Shown: one piece after another, positions 1 to 11,275 of the stretch
How the letters are laid out: every line of letters begins with the position of its first letter
How positions within the stretch are numbered: the stretch's first letter is position 1
Assembly: GCA_026008535.1 (NCBI GenBank)
Contig: BRKX01000012.1
Coordinates: forward strand, 23,031,848-23,095,847
Reading direction: 5' to 3'
Source of the DNA: Perilla frutescens
Lineage: Eukaryota; Streptophyta; Magnoliopsida; Lamiales; Lamiaceae
Length of the DNA stretch: 64,000 nt
Translations under genes and position numbers: made by a program
Notes under the pieces: generated by a model
Told to the model about the DNA's origin: nothing
The model's database searches: none
What the model saw: the letters and a program-made list of their open reading frames with translations, nothing else

Positions 1-2
1 TG

Positions 3-631
3 GAGAAACTAAGAAAAGTCAGAGATCAACAATCAACACAACCCCAAGCTGATGAAGCTGCAAAAAGTGAGAGGAACCAGCAGCCAGCTGAACAATTCAG
101 GTTCGCAAACAGGAACATAGAGGAATGTTTCCACTGCCACAAGCAAGGACACTACAGATATGAGTGTCCAGAGCTTCTGAAGATAAAAAGGCCAAAGTGA
201 GGAGAAGCTTCTTCAAAAAGAAAGTAATGATCTCAAATTCTGAGAATGTTGTACTTGATGATTCAGACTACCCATCTGGAATCGACTCAGACGGCTACAG
301 CTCCGATGATTAAGCTCTACTATGTCTCATGGCCGACAATGATGAAGAGGTTAGTCAAGCTGACTCAATAACCTCATTTTATCATATACATGAAGCATCG
401 ATCTCTAGGAACGAACTGGATGAACAATTACGAATCCTAGAAGATCAATTAGCTTATGTATCAAGTATGCATGTTGAACTGAAGAGTGAGAATGATGAGC
501 TAAGAAGCAAAGTTGATGAGCTAAGCGCTGAAAATCAAAGACTAAAAAGTCTTGATGCTCAGACAATAGAAATGGATCAGCTGAAGTTGAGAAATGCAGA
601 ACTGGAAGCTGAGAATGAGAAGCTCAAGTAA
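3..631 (+). pseudogene. copia gag C-terminus: CCHC zinc knuckle and coiled coil
   Basis: The frame starting at base 3 is open to a TGA at 198-200. It contains a perfect CX2CX4HX4C zinc knuckle (CFHCHKQGHYRYEC, bases 126-167), the nucleic-acid-binding motif of retroviral-type Gag. A shift of one frame just before the TGA gives a continuing acidic, Ser/Asp-rich stretch. A TAA at 311-313 follows, and then a 100-residue block (329-631) with Leu-rich heptads and many Glu/Lys, clearly a coiled coil. Sirevirus Gag proteins are known for such a coiled coil behind or near the zinc knuckle. The block is therefore one decayed gag reading frame and not a separate gene. Sequence to about 1.7 kb is further gag/spacer remnant with no long frame. 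Confidence 0.85.
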
Positions 632-1706
632 GAAATTCTTGAAAGAGATGAACTATCTCTCAAATTCAAGAAGGGATCCCAGACTCTTGATGAAATCTTG
701 AGTCATCAGAGAACTGAATCTGAGAGTCCAGGGCCAGGATTTAGTAAGTACACTGCCGCAGAGAAGGGCAAGGCAGTTGTGCAGAGCTGTGAATCTGGAA
801 TCCTGAAAAGATCCACAAGACCAGCTCAGTTTTCTCCAGTTGAGGAGTTAAAAGATAAAGGCATCTTAGAAACTCCTCAAACTCAGCCCAGAGATCAGAC
901 TGATCTATCAAGAAGGGCAACTTGAAGATAGTCAGTCTTTCAAAGGCTTGGTTCTCAGTCAAAGCCACCAATTCAACAAAGATCAGTTCAGCATTCTAGA
1001 TCTACTGCTCGATCAAAAGCTCGTCCAAAGCCAAACTCTCAGCAAAAGCCTTCATCTCACTCAAGATATTCAAATTAATCGAAATTTGAAGATCAACTAA
1101 GATCATTCTTTCAGAGAAGATCATCAGTTCAAAACATGCCATCAATGGCTCAACCAAGAGCTGCAACCTCTTCCAGGCAAGTCTATCCTCAAAGGCCACT
1201 TGTGTATCAATCTGGGAATGCTTCAAATCCCAAGAGAAATATACACACAAGATTGTACTATGCAAAACAGCATAAATCAATCTCCCTAGAAGAATTCACT
1301 CCAAGTGACTTTGCAACCCAGTATGATGAGTACTTGAACTCAAGGAATCAACCAACAATTAATCCCATTCATAACTGGCTTGGAAAAAGGCCATCCCACA
1401 AAGGCTAAACAACTCAAAGTCAAAGGTCTATTATAAACTGCCAAGACAAAGAGCAACAAAGTCACAAGATGAGAGGATATTAGTTGAGGTCTTTTATCCT
1501 AACACTCATCAGAGATACAGATCAATGGACTCAACTCTCAATCGAAGAGTTATAAAAAGTCCAGAGTTGATCAGGAGATCAAATTCTGAAGGATTTCTCA
1601 ATCAACAAGATCCAAAAGTGTGGTGAATGTGGATTCCCAAATATCTATTTAACCTTACAGGACCCGATATTACGCAGGTACCTAAAACCTGATCTCTGTC
1701 TTGTAG

Positions 1707-2267
1707 GAAAAGAGCATCCTATCTAAGAAAAAGGTCAAAGATACTTGGTATCTGGATAGCGGGTGCTCAAAACACATGACCGGAGACAAGAATGATCTTG
1801 ATGGTTATAAAGAGGTTAAGGGACTACTAGTCACTTTTGGAGACAACTCAAAGAGCCGAACCATTGGAGAAGGGTTCGTGGTCAAAGGAAAAGTTGTCGT
1901 GAATGGAGTGTCACCTGTCGAAGGACTGAGGCACAAACTGCTAAGCATCAGTCAGCTTTGTAACAATGGGTACTCAGTCGACTTCAGCAATAGCTCATGT
2001 GACATCAGGGACAAGTCAACTGGAGCCATACTCCTGACTGGAGTAAGAAAAGGCAACATGTATGTAGTTGACTATTCAACCGACTATTCAGAAGCTCGCT
2101 TTCTCTCCAAAGGTTCAACTGAAGCAAGCTGGTTGTGGCATCAATGACTGAATCATCTCAACTTCAAAACTATCAACTACCTGGCCAAGAAGGAGCTAGT
2201 TGATGGGCTTTCCAAGAAGATCTACAAGAAAACTAGTGTCTGCGGACCATGCCAGAAAGGAAATCAG
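1707..2267 (+). pseudogene. copia protease and pre-integrase (HHCC) region
   Basis: The frame holds the copia aspartic protease signature WYLDSGCSKHMTG at about 1743-1781; the Asp-Ser-Gly there is the catalytic triad. It is followed by the usual GKG-like and LLSISQL blocks. A TGA at 2145-2147 falls inside the expected LWHQ-R-LNH sequence. The H/C residues of the GAG-pre-integrase zinc finger (HLN..., CGPCQK) continue in the same frame after it. Upstream, a TAG at 1704-1706 closes the frame. The protease would cleave the polyprotein; this copy is interrupted. Identification rests on the protease motif and on its position directly before integrase. Confidence 0.88.
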
Positions 2268-3245
2268 GTGAAGTCGTCGTTTAAAAACAAAAGTCATCCT
2301 CAAGGAACAACTGACATTCTTCAGTTACTTCACATGGACTTATTTGGGCCTGTGAGACCACCAACCCCCAGAGGCAAAAGGTTTACACTTGTAGTAGTAG
2401 ATGACTACTCAAGGTATACCTGGGTGGAGTTCCTGAGAAGTAAGGATGAGATTTTTGAGAAGCTATCAACATTGATCAGGAGATTGCAGACTAACAAGGG
2501 AAAATCAGTTCAAAGGATAAGATCCGACAATGGAACTGAATTTGTCAATCAGCAAATGATCAAGTTCCTGAGTGAACTGGGAATCACTCATAAACATTCT
2601 GCTGCAAGAACTCCTCAACAAAACGGCATAGCAGAAAGAATGAATCGCACGCTAAAGGAGGCGGTAAGAGCAATGATAGCAGATGCCAACATAGCCGAAT
2701 GTTATTGGGCAGAAGCAGTTAACACAGCCTGCCACACCCAGAACAGAAGTGCCATCGTCATCAACCATGATAAAACACCCTACGAGCTATTCAAGGGTCG
2801 TAAGTCTTCTATCTCTTACTTTAAGATATTTGGCTGCAAATGTTATATCCACAATAATGGCAAATCCCAGCTGAAAGCTTTCAGTGCCAAAGCTGATGAG
2901 GGAATATTTCTCGGCTATAATGCCCCTCATTCTCAAGCTTATAAAGTGTTCAACAAAAGGACACTAGTTGTGGAAGTAACATGTCATGTGGTGTTTGATG
3001 AGCTTGCCAATGAGTACAGAAACAAAAAGGAGAACTACACATCGGAGCAAGCATTGCCTACTGAAAGCCTGCTAGACTATGTTGATCACATTGTCCCAAA
3101 GCAGTTTGAAGTTTTACTAGAAGATGGGATAAAAAATGATTCTAGACCAGTTGAAGATAACTTGGTCACTGACGATATAAATCATCATGAAACCCCAAAC
3201 TCCTTAACTGGGACAGGGGGAAGAATCAATGAAAATGAAGAATAA
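2268..3245 (+). pseudogene. copia integrase core and C-terminal region
   Basis: The longest intact block of the polyprotein, 325 residues. It shows the rve integrase core: HMDLFGPV with the first catalytic Asp, VVDDYSRYTWV, then RSDNGTEF with the second Asp, and PQQNGIAERMNRTL carrying the catalytic Glu. It continues into the copia-type C-terminal segment with FGCKCYIHN and EGIFLGYN. The enzyme would insert retrotransposon cDNA into chromosomal DNA. All three DDE residues are present. The frame runs from the pre-integrase remnant upstream and ends at TAA 3243-3245 in an acidic linker; downstream the frame is broken before RT. Confidence 0.93.
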
Positions 3246-3530
3246 GCCGAAGTCAATACAGAGGCCGAAGAAATAGCCAAAGAATCAGATGACAAAGAAG
3301 CCGAAGGATCGGTTGCTGGAACAACTGATGAAGCAGCTGAAGGTGCAAAAGAGACAATCATTCCAAAATGGCTTCGAAGCCATCTAGTCGACAAAATTGT
3401 TGGGGATCCAAGAAGCAAAGTTCAAACCAGAGGGTCAACAGAGCATGCACTATTCACATGCTTCATCTCACAGATGGAACCAGCCAACATCAAAGAAGCA
3501 CTTGAAGATTCAGACTGGATTATAGCTATG

Positions 3531-4268
3531 TAAGAAGAGCTGAACCAGTTCACAAGAAATGACGTATGGTTTCTTGTTGATAGGCCGAAAACTCAAAAAG
3601 TCATTGGGACTAAATGGGTCTTTCACAACAAACTGGATGAACAAGGCGTGATCACAAGGAAAAAGGCTAGACTGGTAGCCAAGGGTTACTCACAAAGTGA
3701 AGGGATCGACTTTGATGAGACATTCGCACCAATTGCAAGATTGGAGGCCATCAGATTGTTCCTCACCTATGCAGCTCACAACAATTTCATGGTCTATCAA
3801 ATGGACGTGAAAAGTGCATTCTTGCAAGGAATGCTTAAGAAGGATGTGTATGTAGAGCAACCTCCAGGCTCCAAAATTGGAGACCAAGTCTACAAGCTGA
3901 AGAAAGCTCTATATGGTCTGAAGCAGGCCCCAAGAGCTTGGTATGAAACCCTCACAACGTTCTTGCTAAAGAATGGGTTTCAGAAAGGAGTCATTGACCG
4001 TACTCTATTTAGAATAGAACGATCAGCTGAGATCTTGATGATTCAAATTTATGTGGATGACATAATATTTTGATCTAAGAGCAAAGATCTCTGCAATCGA
4101 TTCGCACAACTAATGCAAAGTGAATTCGAGATGAGCATGATGGGAGAAATGACATTCTTCCTTGGACTCCAAGTAAAGTAGCTCAAGGATGGAATCTTCA
4201 TCGGCCAAGCTAAATATACCAAGGAGCTTGTCAAGAAGTTTGGAACCGACAAGGGAAAAGCTCTCAAA
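3531..4268 (+). pseudogene. copia reverse transcriptase
   Basis: The frame begins right after a TAA at 3531-3533. It shows the copia RT order: TKWVFHNKLDE, KARLVAKGYSQ, DFDETFAP, VYQMDVKSAFLQG with the first catalytic Asp, ALYGLKQAPRAWY, and YVDDIIF, the catalytic Asp pair. A TGA directly follows YVDDIIF, and a TAG at 4179-4181 interrupts the thumb-side sequence (FFLGLQVK). The enzyme would copy the element RNA into DNA. The copy is inactive because of the stops, although every catalytic Asp is still there. It sits between the integrase block and the RNase H block as in all copia elements. Confidence 0.93.
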
Positions 4269-4274
4269 ATTTCA

Positions 4275-4970
4275 ATGAATACGTCAATGCAGCTAACTCT
4301 TGATGAACAAGGAGAATCAGTTAATCAAATGCACTATAGAGAAATCATTAGATCCCTTCTCTACCTGACCGCCAGCCGACCAGATATCTCCTACTCAGTC
4401 AGACTATGTGCAAGGTTCCAAGCCAATCCGAAGAAAAGTCATCTTGAAGCAGCAAAGAGGATTATAAAGTATCTCAAGGGAGCTATAAATCTTGGATTAT
4501 GGTATCCCAGAGATGACAGCTTGAGTCTAATCGGCTATTCAGACTCAGACTTCGGAGGATGCAAAATTGATCGAAAAAGCACCAGCGGAACATGTCAATT
4601 TCTTGGAAACAAACTGATATCCTAGTTTAGCAAGAAGCAGCACTCAGTTACCATGTCAACAACTGAAGCGGAATATGTAGCTGCTGAAAGCTGTTGTGCT
4701 CAAATATTATGGATGAAGCAATAGCTCAAGGATTACAAGGTGGAGACTGAAGAAGTACCAATCTTCTGTGACAACAATAGTGCTATTACAATATCTCAAA
4801 ATCCAGTATTACATTCAAGGAAAAAACATATTTATATCAGGCACCACTTCATCAGAGATCATATTGAGAAGAAAGACATATGCATCAAATATGTCAACAC
4901 AGAGAAACAAATAGCCGACATCTTCACCAAGCCATTTCCAGAAGCTAGATTCGTTGAGCTATGCATCTAA
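4275..4970 (+). pseudogene. copia RNase H domain
   Basis: This is the C-terminal part of pol. Copia RNase H landmarks are visible: ASRPDISY, the GYSDSDFGG block with catalytic Asp, DRKSTSGTCQFLG, MSTTEAEYVA with the catalytic Glu, and FCDNNSAI with the following Asp; the block ends with the characteristic KKHIYIRHHFIRD and ADIFTKP. TAG codons at 4623-4625 and 4722-4724 stand where the family has Trp and Gln. The frame ends at TAA 4968-4970. The domain would degrade RNA in the RNA:DNA hybrid. From there to 5782 there is no frame, only spacer rich in AACTGA and CAGCTGA words plus a (TC)n run near 5530. Confidence 0.92.
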
Positions 4971-5782
4971 TTGGGATTGCTTGAACTAGCTTCAAAGGAG
5001 GATGATGATTATCCAACAGAAGGAGTGAAGAGGAGCACTCCCACTAATGATGAGAACTGACTTAAGAGGGCATCAGTATTCTGAGCTTTGGAGCTTAAAC
5101 TGATACAACCCATAACAGTTCTAAAAAGAATGGCAAAAGGCTACAAAAAAGCTGCTGAAAATAAGCAAAACTGATTGCAAAAGGCATCAGTTCTCAACCA
5201 GTCATATTCAACTAATGAGAACAGTTGAATTCAAAACTAACTGATGAATACAAAGCTACAGCGAAAGGAAGCAGCTGACAAGCTTAGGCTGAGCAAAGCT
5301 GAAGATGACAGCTTAAGCTAACAAAGGAGTCGAAGCTGAAAAGACTCCAGCTGGAACTGATCACTCCAAGCCAAGAGGATCATCAGTCGAGAAGGCAACT
5401 GATGACGTCAGCAGTTCAAATGCCATGTGGAGACTGAAGGAGAGCAACAATTAGATAAGTTCAAATTGAATTTATTATTGAATGGTAAAATGACGTGTCT
5501 CTCAAATATTACCGTTGACCTCACCTACTCTCTCTCTCTCTCCTCATCAATTTTTCAGCTGATAGATTAGAAATCTAATCGACTAATTCCTTGAATCTAC
5601 TCACTGAAAATAAAACCTTCAAATTATCTCCATCTAGATCAACTTACTACCAAAGCGATAGTTGAACTGCATTTCTGTTCTCACTGATCTAAACCACATT
5701 ACAAGTTCAAATCCCCAGAAAACCAAATCAAAAACACGATTCATCTTGTGGCCTCTTCTCACTGAAACCCTCATACAAGGTC

Positions 5783-8355
5783 ATGGCAGTAACAAACACA
5801 CCAGCTATTCGATGAAAGTTCAATTTCAGAGAAACAGGTGAATCCTCCCAAGGGTTTCAGGTTAATCTCTTGAAAGACCAATTTCTTCTTCTAGATGCAT
5901 ACAGAGAAAGGTGCTCAAATTCTCCACTTCTTGAAGAAGTGATTCAGAAGATAACGGAAGCAGGAATTCTACAATTTCTTGATGAAACACCATCGAAAAA
6001 GTACCTGAACCGGTGTGTGAGTTCTATATGAACTCAGAAGGGAAGAATCACAAAATCACAACTCAAGTCAGAGGAGCAGAAATTGAGATCACTCCAAAAC
6101 TGCTGTCACAAGTTTTTCATTTGCCAAATAAAGGTCTAAGAGTAAATGAAGTAGAGGTCAATCAGCTAGAAGCATACACCCGATGGAGAAGAGCAGATTG
6201 CTATGATCCCTACAAAATCACAACCTCAATCTCCTACTTTCAAGAAGAATATCAGATCTTAGCCGGGATCATTGGAAGAATGATGGTTGGAGTGGCAGGA
6301 AATCACTCTGAAATGACAGAGCTTAAGTACAAGATATGCCATGCCATTGACATAAGGATCAAAGTTAACTGGGCAGATTTTTAGTTCGTAGACATCCTTG
6401 AAAAGCACTTGAGTGAAGAGAGCTTCCATCAAAAGATGTGTTTTGTCAGTAGAATTAGCAAACTGCTTGAATGTGCATTCAATGTTCTGGAAGATGGAGC
6501 AGAGACACTACCGATAGACAAAGGTGATTATTTTCCATCATCCACAAAATGGACAAGAGGTCCCAAAGCTGTCAGTATACAAATTGGTGTCAAGACAAGG
6601 AAGAATAAAGGAAATACCAGAGGAAAAAAGAAAGGTTGCCCTTAAAAGGAACCACAAGGAAGACTCTGATTCTAAAGATAATCTTCCAATCAGCCAACTG
6701 ATTAGAACTTCTATCAAAGTTCAACCACTACAACAAAGACCGTCAATATCTACATCAACATCAGTGCCAACAAATGATCGAACAAACCGAAAGATTCAAG
6801 CTGCCAAAGGATCAGCTAAAACCAAAAGAAAAACTAGCAAACCTATGAAGACGTTGGTCATAGACAAAGAAAAGAAGAGAACGGGTCCACCTCACCCTCC
6901 AAAGCTGTCACCACAAAATATCAAGATATTTGACATTTGTGACATCAAGGATGATGACATTGTGCCGTACAGAGGCATTCCTCCAAGCAACTCAGGAGCA
7001 GAATATTTTAGAATGACCTGTCTACCGATGGGAGAAACAGATGAAAACATTCGAGCTCTCCTAAGAGCAGAAGTTATCAAAGGCTGGGCAGAAGTGAAAG
7101 TCATAGAATTTATAACAACCAACTTTGCAGCAGTATTGGTTGGGTCAGAAGCTCTATACAAAGCGTTTGCAAGATACTGCTACTAGTATATGTGGAGACA
7201 TTATTTCAACTCAGAAGCTCATTTTCTTCTAACCGCCCTTCATGGAATGAGTTTCTGGAGAAGAGAGGAACAATGGAGCGTTCTATGGTCAGGACAAGGT
7301 ACTCCTGAGCAGAATCAAATTGAAGTGCTGAAGGAAATGCTGGAAATTAGACAGTGGTATAGTCATCCAACTAAACAAACATTAGCTCATGTAATGGACG
7401 ATCTCATCAAGTCAGCCAACATTGATGTCCCAGAACTGCGCACTGAGGAAGAGCATAAAAACTGGAAACACCCTCAAGTTCATCAACATTGGGTGTTAGG
7501 AGAAATCCAGAGAATCAGAAAAGAGCAACAGCAACAACCTCTGGAAGCAATCAGAGAAGAAGAACAACGCATTAGAAACAGAGAAACAAATGATGTTGTC
7601 ACATCAAGACAAGCAGCTATTCATCAAGTAGCAAGACAGCTAGTATTTGATGAACCATCATCCATCTCTGGGGAAGATACTTAGTATTCAGCCATGTCTC
7701 AACAGACTGAGAAACACATTGAACCTTAGTTCTCCCAGAATAATCGCAAGTAGCTCCAACATAAACCTATTTTCCACCAGTAGATAAGGAAACATCTGAC
7801 AATGATTCAACTGATCAAATAGCTCAGCTGACATCAGCTTCTAAAGTGCAGGACGTAGTGACCTTTATTGATTCAGTCCAAATAGCACTTAAAGCCCAAG
7901 CCCAGGCGAATCCAGAGACTCCCCCTGAATCTAGTCACAACACAGTTGAATTAGGGGATGCAGATCAGCTAGCAGCAAAAACAGCTGAACAAATAGCTGA
8001 TCAATCCAAAACAGTTCTTTGTGAAGAACTGGAAGCTGCTGAGGATGAAGATGAAATATCAGCCAGAGGAGGTGATTTGCAGCTAACCATTGCAACTGAT
8101 CAATTAAGTCCTTTAGGAACTATACAGGTAGAAGATCAGTTCAGACAGTCATCAGGTCAATTATCAGCTCAGCAAGAAGAACTTCCGCAAAGTCTTCAAC
8201 ATCAGTTGAAGCGACATGAGAAGCTGATCAGAAGGCTTCAAGCCCACACAGGACTCCAATCTTCTGAAGGTGAGTCCTCTAGCTCTGATGATGAGGAAAG
8301 CATCCCCATTCTGCCTGCCGCCAAAAGAAGAAGAACTGAACACAAGCGAGACTAG
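5783..8355 (+). pseudogene. extra 3' ORF, copy A (plant-transposon-protein type, function unknown)
   Basis: A broken frame starts at ATG 5783, after a CT-rich leader. It shifts frame near 6008, near 6600 and between 7684 and 7846, and holds in-frame stops at 5813, 6382 and 7184. The readable protein has an N-terminal globular part (LLSQVFHLPNKG, VNWADF, RISKLLE), a basic Ser/Lys/Arg-rich linker, a second block (YRGIPPSNSGAEYF, LHGMSFWRREEQW) and a Gln/Glu-rich acidic tail ending in KRRRTEHKRD. Copies B and C share the motifs V/ANWA and S-F/Y-W-x2-E-x2-W at matching places. It resembles a domain annotated in plants as a putative plant transposon protein (Pfam Transposase_32, recalled from memory). 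Sirevirus elements may carry an env-like ORF here; I see no clear signal peptide or membrane segment. Confidence 0.7.
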
Positions 8356-8796
8356 GAGCCGGATCAAGCACAGCTGATTCAAGACTCTCTAGTGATTATC
8401 TTGTGATTCAGTGTACTTTATTTTTTTTTAAAAAATGGAGGAAGGGGGAAATAAAAATTATTTCAAAATTTTTATGCCATGTCAGTATTCATTTTGAAAT
8501 TTTGGACCGTTGGTAAAACTCTGACACGACTTATGGTCATTTCAAACCAACGATTAAAAATGACAAAAGGGAATTTAATTCTTTCAACTAACACATTTAT
8601 GAGTCATCTTCCTCACTAATAAAAATCATTTTGCCAAAACTTTGTAGAGAACATAATACACCAACACTCTCAATATTCACTACATTTTGAAAAAAAAAAA
8701 GCAGTCTATCAATAGACTTCTCTTCTCTTTGAAAAACAGTGTTCTCTTCTTCTCTAAAAAAAAGCTTCAAATCAAACTCAACCAAATTTTTCAAAA
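8356..8796 (+). other. spacer between extra ORFs A and B, with an internal polypurine run
   Basis: There is no coding frame. A purine run near 8434-8452 (GGAGGAAGGGGGAAATAAA) resembles the element's own terminal polypurine tract at 13820. The spacer ends in a CT-rich stretch (8717-8760) that sits just before the next ATG, matching the leaders of copies A and C. Confidence 0.5.
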
Positions 8797-10689
8797 ATGG
8801 CTGAAAACTTAAGAGCTCTTACCTCTTTCAAAGAGAAAATGATGAGAGATAAATATCTGGAAAGACAGAAATTTCAATTGATTCTTCAAGAATGACACAA
8901 TCCTTTTCTTCTGGTCAATCTTCACAAGACCGGAATTCTACATTACCTAGAAAATCCTCCAAGATTTTTCCGACAAAATTTGGTAAGTGAGTTCTTGCTT
9001 CACGCAAAGGTCACTGCATATGGAAAGGTCATACAATTAGTGATTCAAGGAAAGAAACTCCTAATCACTGAAAGAAAGATTGCAGAAATCTTTCAACTTC
9101 CCAGAAAAGGCTCCAGGGTTCAAGATCTGAAAGATTCAGCTGAACCTTACTGGAGAAAATGGCGTGCTTCAAATTGCTTCAAGCAATTCAGTTTTACCAC
9201 AGCTAAAACTGATTTGAAGCTCGAGTATGGGGTCATGCTCAATATTACGAACAAGATGATGTTTGGCGCCATTGGAAGCTTCAGTCAGTTGACTCAAGAA
9301 AGATACAAGGTAATGATACACCTTGTTGAAGGATTAGAAGCTAATTGGGCAGAATTTGTATTCTCCAAATTCAAGCATCAAGTCATCAAAGCCACCGACT
9401 CAAAAAGAACTAAGAAATTTGAGTCCAAAGTAGGACTTGTTCTAAGAATGAGCAAGCTCCTGGAAGATATGCTGAATCTTCTAAATGATGACGCACTGCC
9501 AATCCTCATTTTCGACTGGATTCCCAAGAAAGGGAAAGCACACCTTCAGTCACTCAAAAAGAAGAGGGGATCTAAAGCCAAATCTAGCAATGTAACTTCA
9601 AGCAGTTCAGATGCCAATGAAGTTCCCTCTCCTCACTCCAAAAATGGATCATCAGTTGATTTTAAACTCTGCACTGATCCAGATGAGCTCATTTCCTTTA
9701 TTGGAATTCCTCATCCAAATTATGGAGCTGAGTACTTCATGAGAGCCTGTCCTCCTCTCCAACTGACTAAAGACAATATTCGCACTTTCTACAGTGGTGA
9801 ATATGAAGTCAAGATTGCTCAGGAGGATGTAACGAATCTCCTTCTCACTCACTTCACGTATGTTACCAAGCAAGATAATCAGCTGTTCAAATAGCTGCAC
9901 CATTACTTTTACTGGTATAACTGGAGACACTCAATGTCAATCCAGTCACATTTCTTGCTTACAGCCTTTCATGGCATGAGCTTCTGGCAACGTGAAGAGA
10001 CTTGGAACATCAAACAGATTGGAGCCTCAAATCCATTTCCTCCAAATATTGTGCAAGTCCAGCGGATTATGAAGCATCGACTTGATAACAACATTCCAGC
10101 TAAGACCCTACTAGCTGATGTTCAAGCCAGCTTGAGATCGCAAGGAGTTGCAACTGAAAACTAGTATGCTAACACTCTAGTCGATCTATGTTGCCTAGAA
10201 CTGAATCTTGATCCAATTCAGTCAGAAAATGAACATTTACAAGCTGTGGGTACCACTGAAGAGATAGAAAAAGATCTCTCTCATACTCAAGTAGTGGAAA
10301 CCCCAAGGAGTCAACATCCTGGACAGAGTGGAGTCAAAGATGATGAAGATATTGCTACGTCTCCAAATATCTTATCCAGAGGTTATGTTACTCCGCTTAT
10401 TAAGTCTTGCTCAAGAGTTGCAACACTGACAATAAATCAGCCCAGCTCATCCTGCAGAGGAATTAAGGAGCTGATCTCCTTGAAGCTGACTACCTCAGCA
10501 GTTGCTCTTCAACAACTTCAGCATGTTGAGACCCAAGTAGGAAATGATTCTCCCCAGAACATTTCCAGTTCAGCTTCTAAAAGGAAACGGTCTAAAATTT
10601 CTAAAGAAAGTAGTGAAGCTAGCCCCATACGGCCACTCAAGAAGAGGAAATTAACAACGAGTCAATCAGCAGCTGCTCAACAAAACTGA
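8797..10689 (+). pseudogene. extra 3' ORF, copy B (same family as A and C)
   Basis: ATG 8797 opens a frame that continues, apart from a TGA at 8893-8895, to 9894. It has the same landmarks as copy A: ILHYLENPPRFF near the start, EIFQLPRKGSRV, ANWAEF, MSKLLED, then a Ser/Lys linker, GIPHPNYGAEYF and, after a TAG at 9892-9894, FHGMSFWQREETW. A further TAG at 10162-10164 is followed by a Ser/Lys/Arg-rich tail (KRKRSKISK, RPLKKRK) that looks like nuclear localisation signals. This is the least damaged of the three copies: all blocks lie in one frame (8797, 8980, 9934 and 10246 are in phase), so only stop codons disrupt it. Its function is not known to me. Confidence 0.72.
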
Positions 10690-11275
10690 TTCCATCAGTT
10701 AAAGGCAACATCATCAGTTCAGCAGAAAACTGACGCCTTGAGCTCCAATACCATTTTCTCATCAGCTGCCTGATCAATCCACTTCGATAAGATTCCCTAC
10801 TCTCTATTCCTCTCAGCTTATTTTTGAAAAAGTTATTGCTATCATTTCAAAATAAGCTTACTGTTCATCTAAGTTGCCATTTAAGTCTCTATACTTAGCA
10901 TTAAAGTATATCGAGATGAATTTTTATGAGGTAAATAAATAGCAAATCTTCTGGCAAAATATTGTGCTATTTATGGCAACTACTTAGATTTCAAATCCTT
11001 AGATCTCAGCCGCTTGATCATAAAGCATTAATCCAAGTGGACGGCTGAGATACATGCAACATTTATTCAGCTAACTTTACTTAAAATCAAATAGTTGATC
11101 AGCCAGTAAGCACTCGATTGCTCTGGTTTTAATGCATGCAAAATTTCTGCTTTAAAATCAGCGGAGAGGTTGAAGAAACAAAATACTCAATAGAGATAAA
11201 ATTCTCTCTCTTCTTCATTTCTCTCTTTGTCTTCTCACTTATTCATAATTCCTTCTTTTCTTATATCATCGAAAA
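10690..11275 (+). other. spacer between extra ORFs B and C
   Basis: There is no coding frame. The stretch has CATCAGTTC-type words near 10700, an AT-rich middle, and a CT-rich leader (11205-11255) immediately before the ATG of copy C, as in the other two units. Confidence 0.5.
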
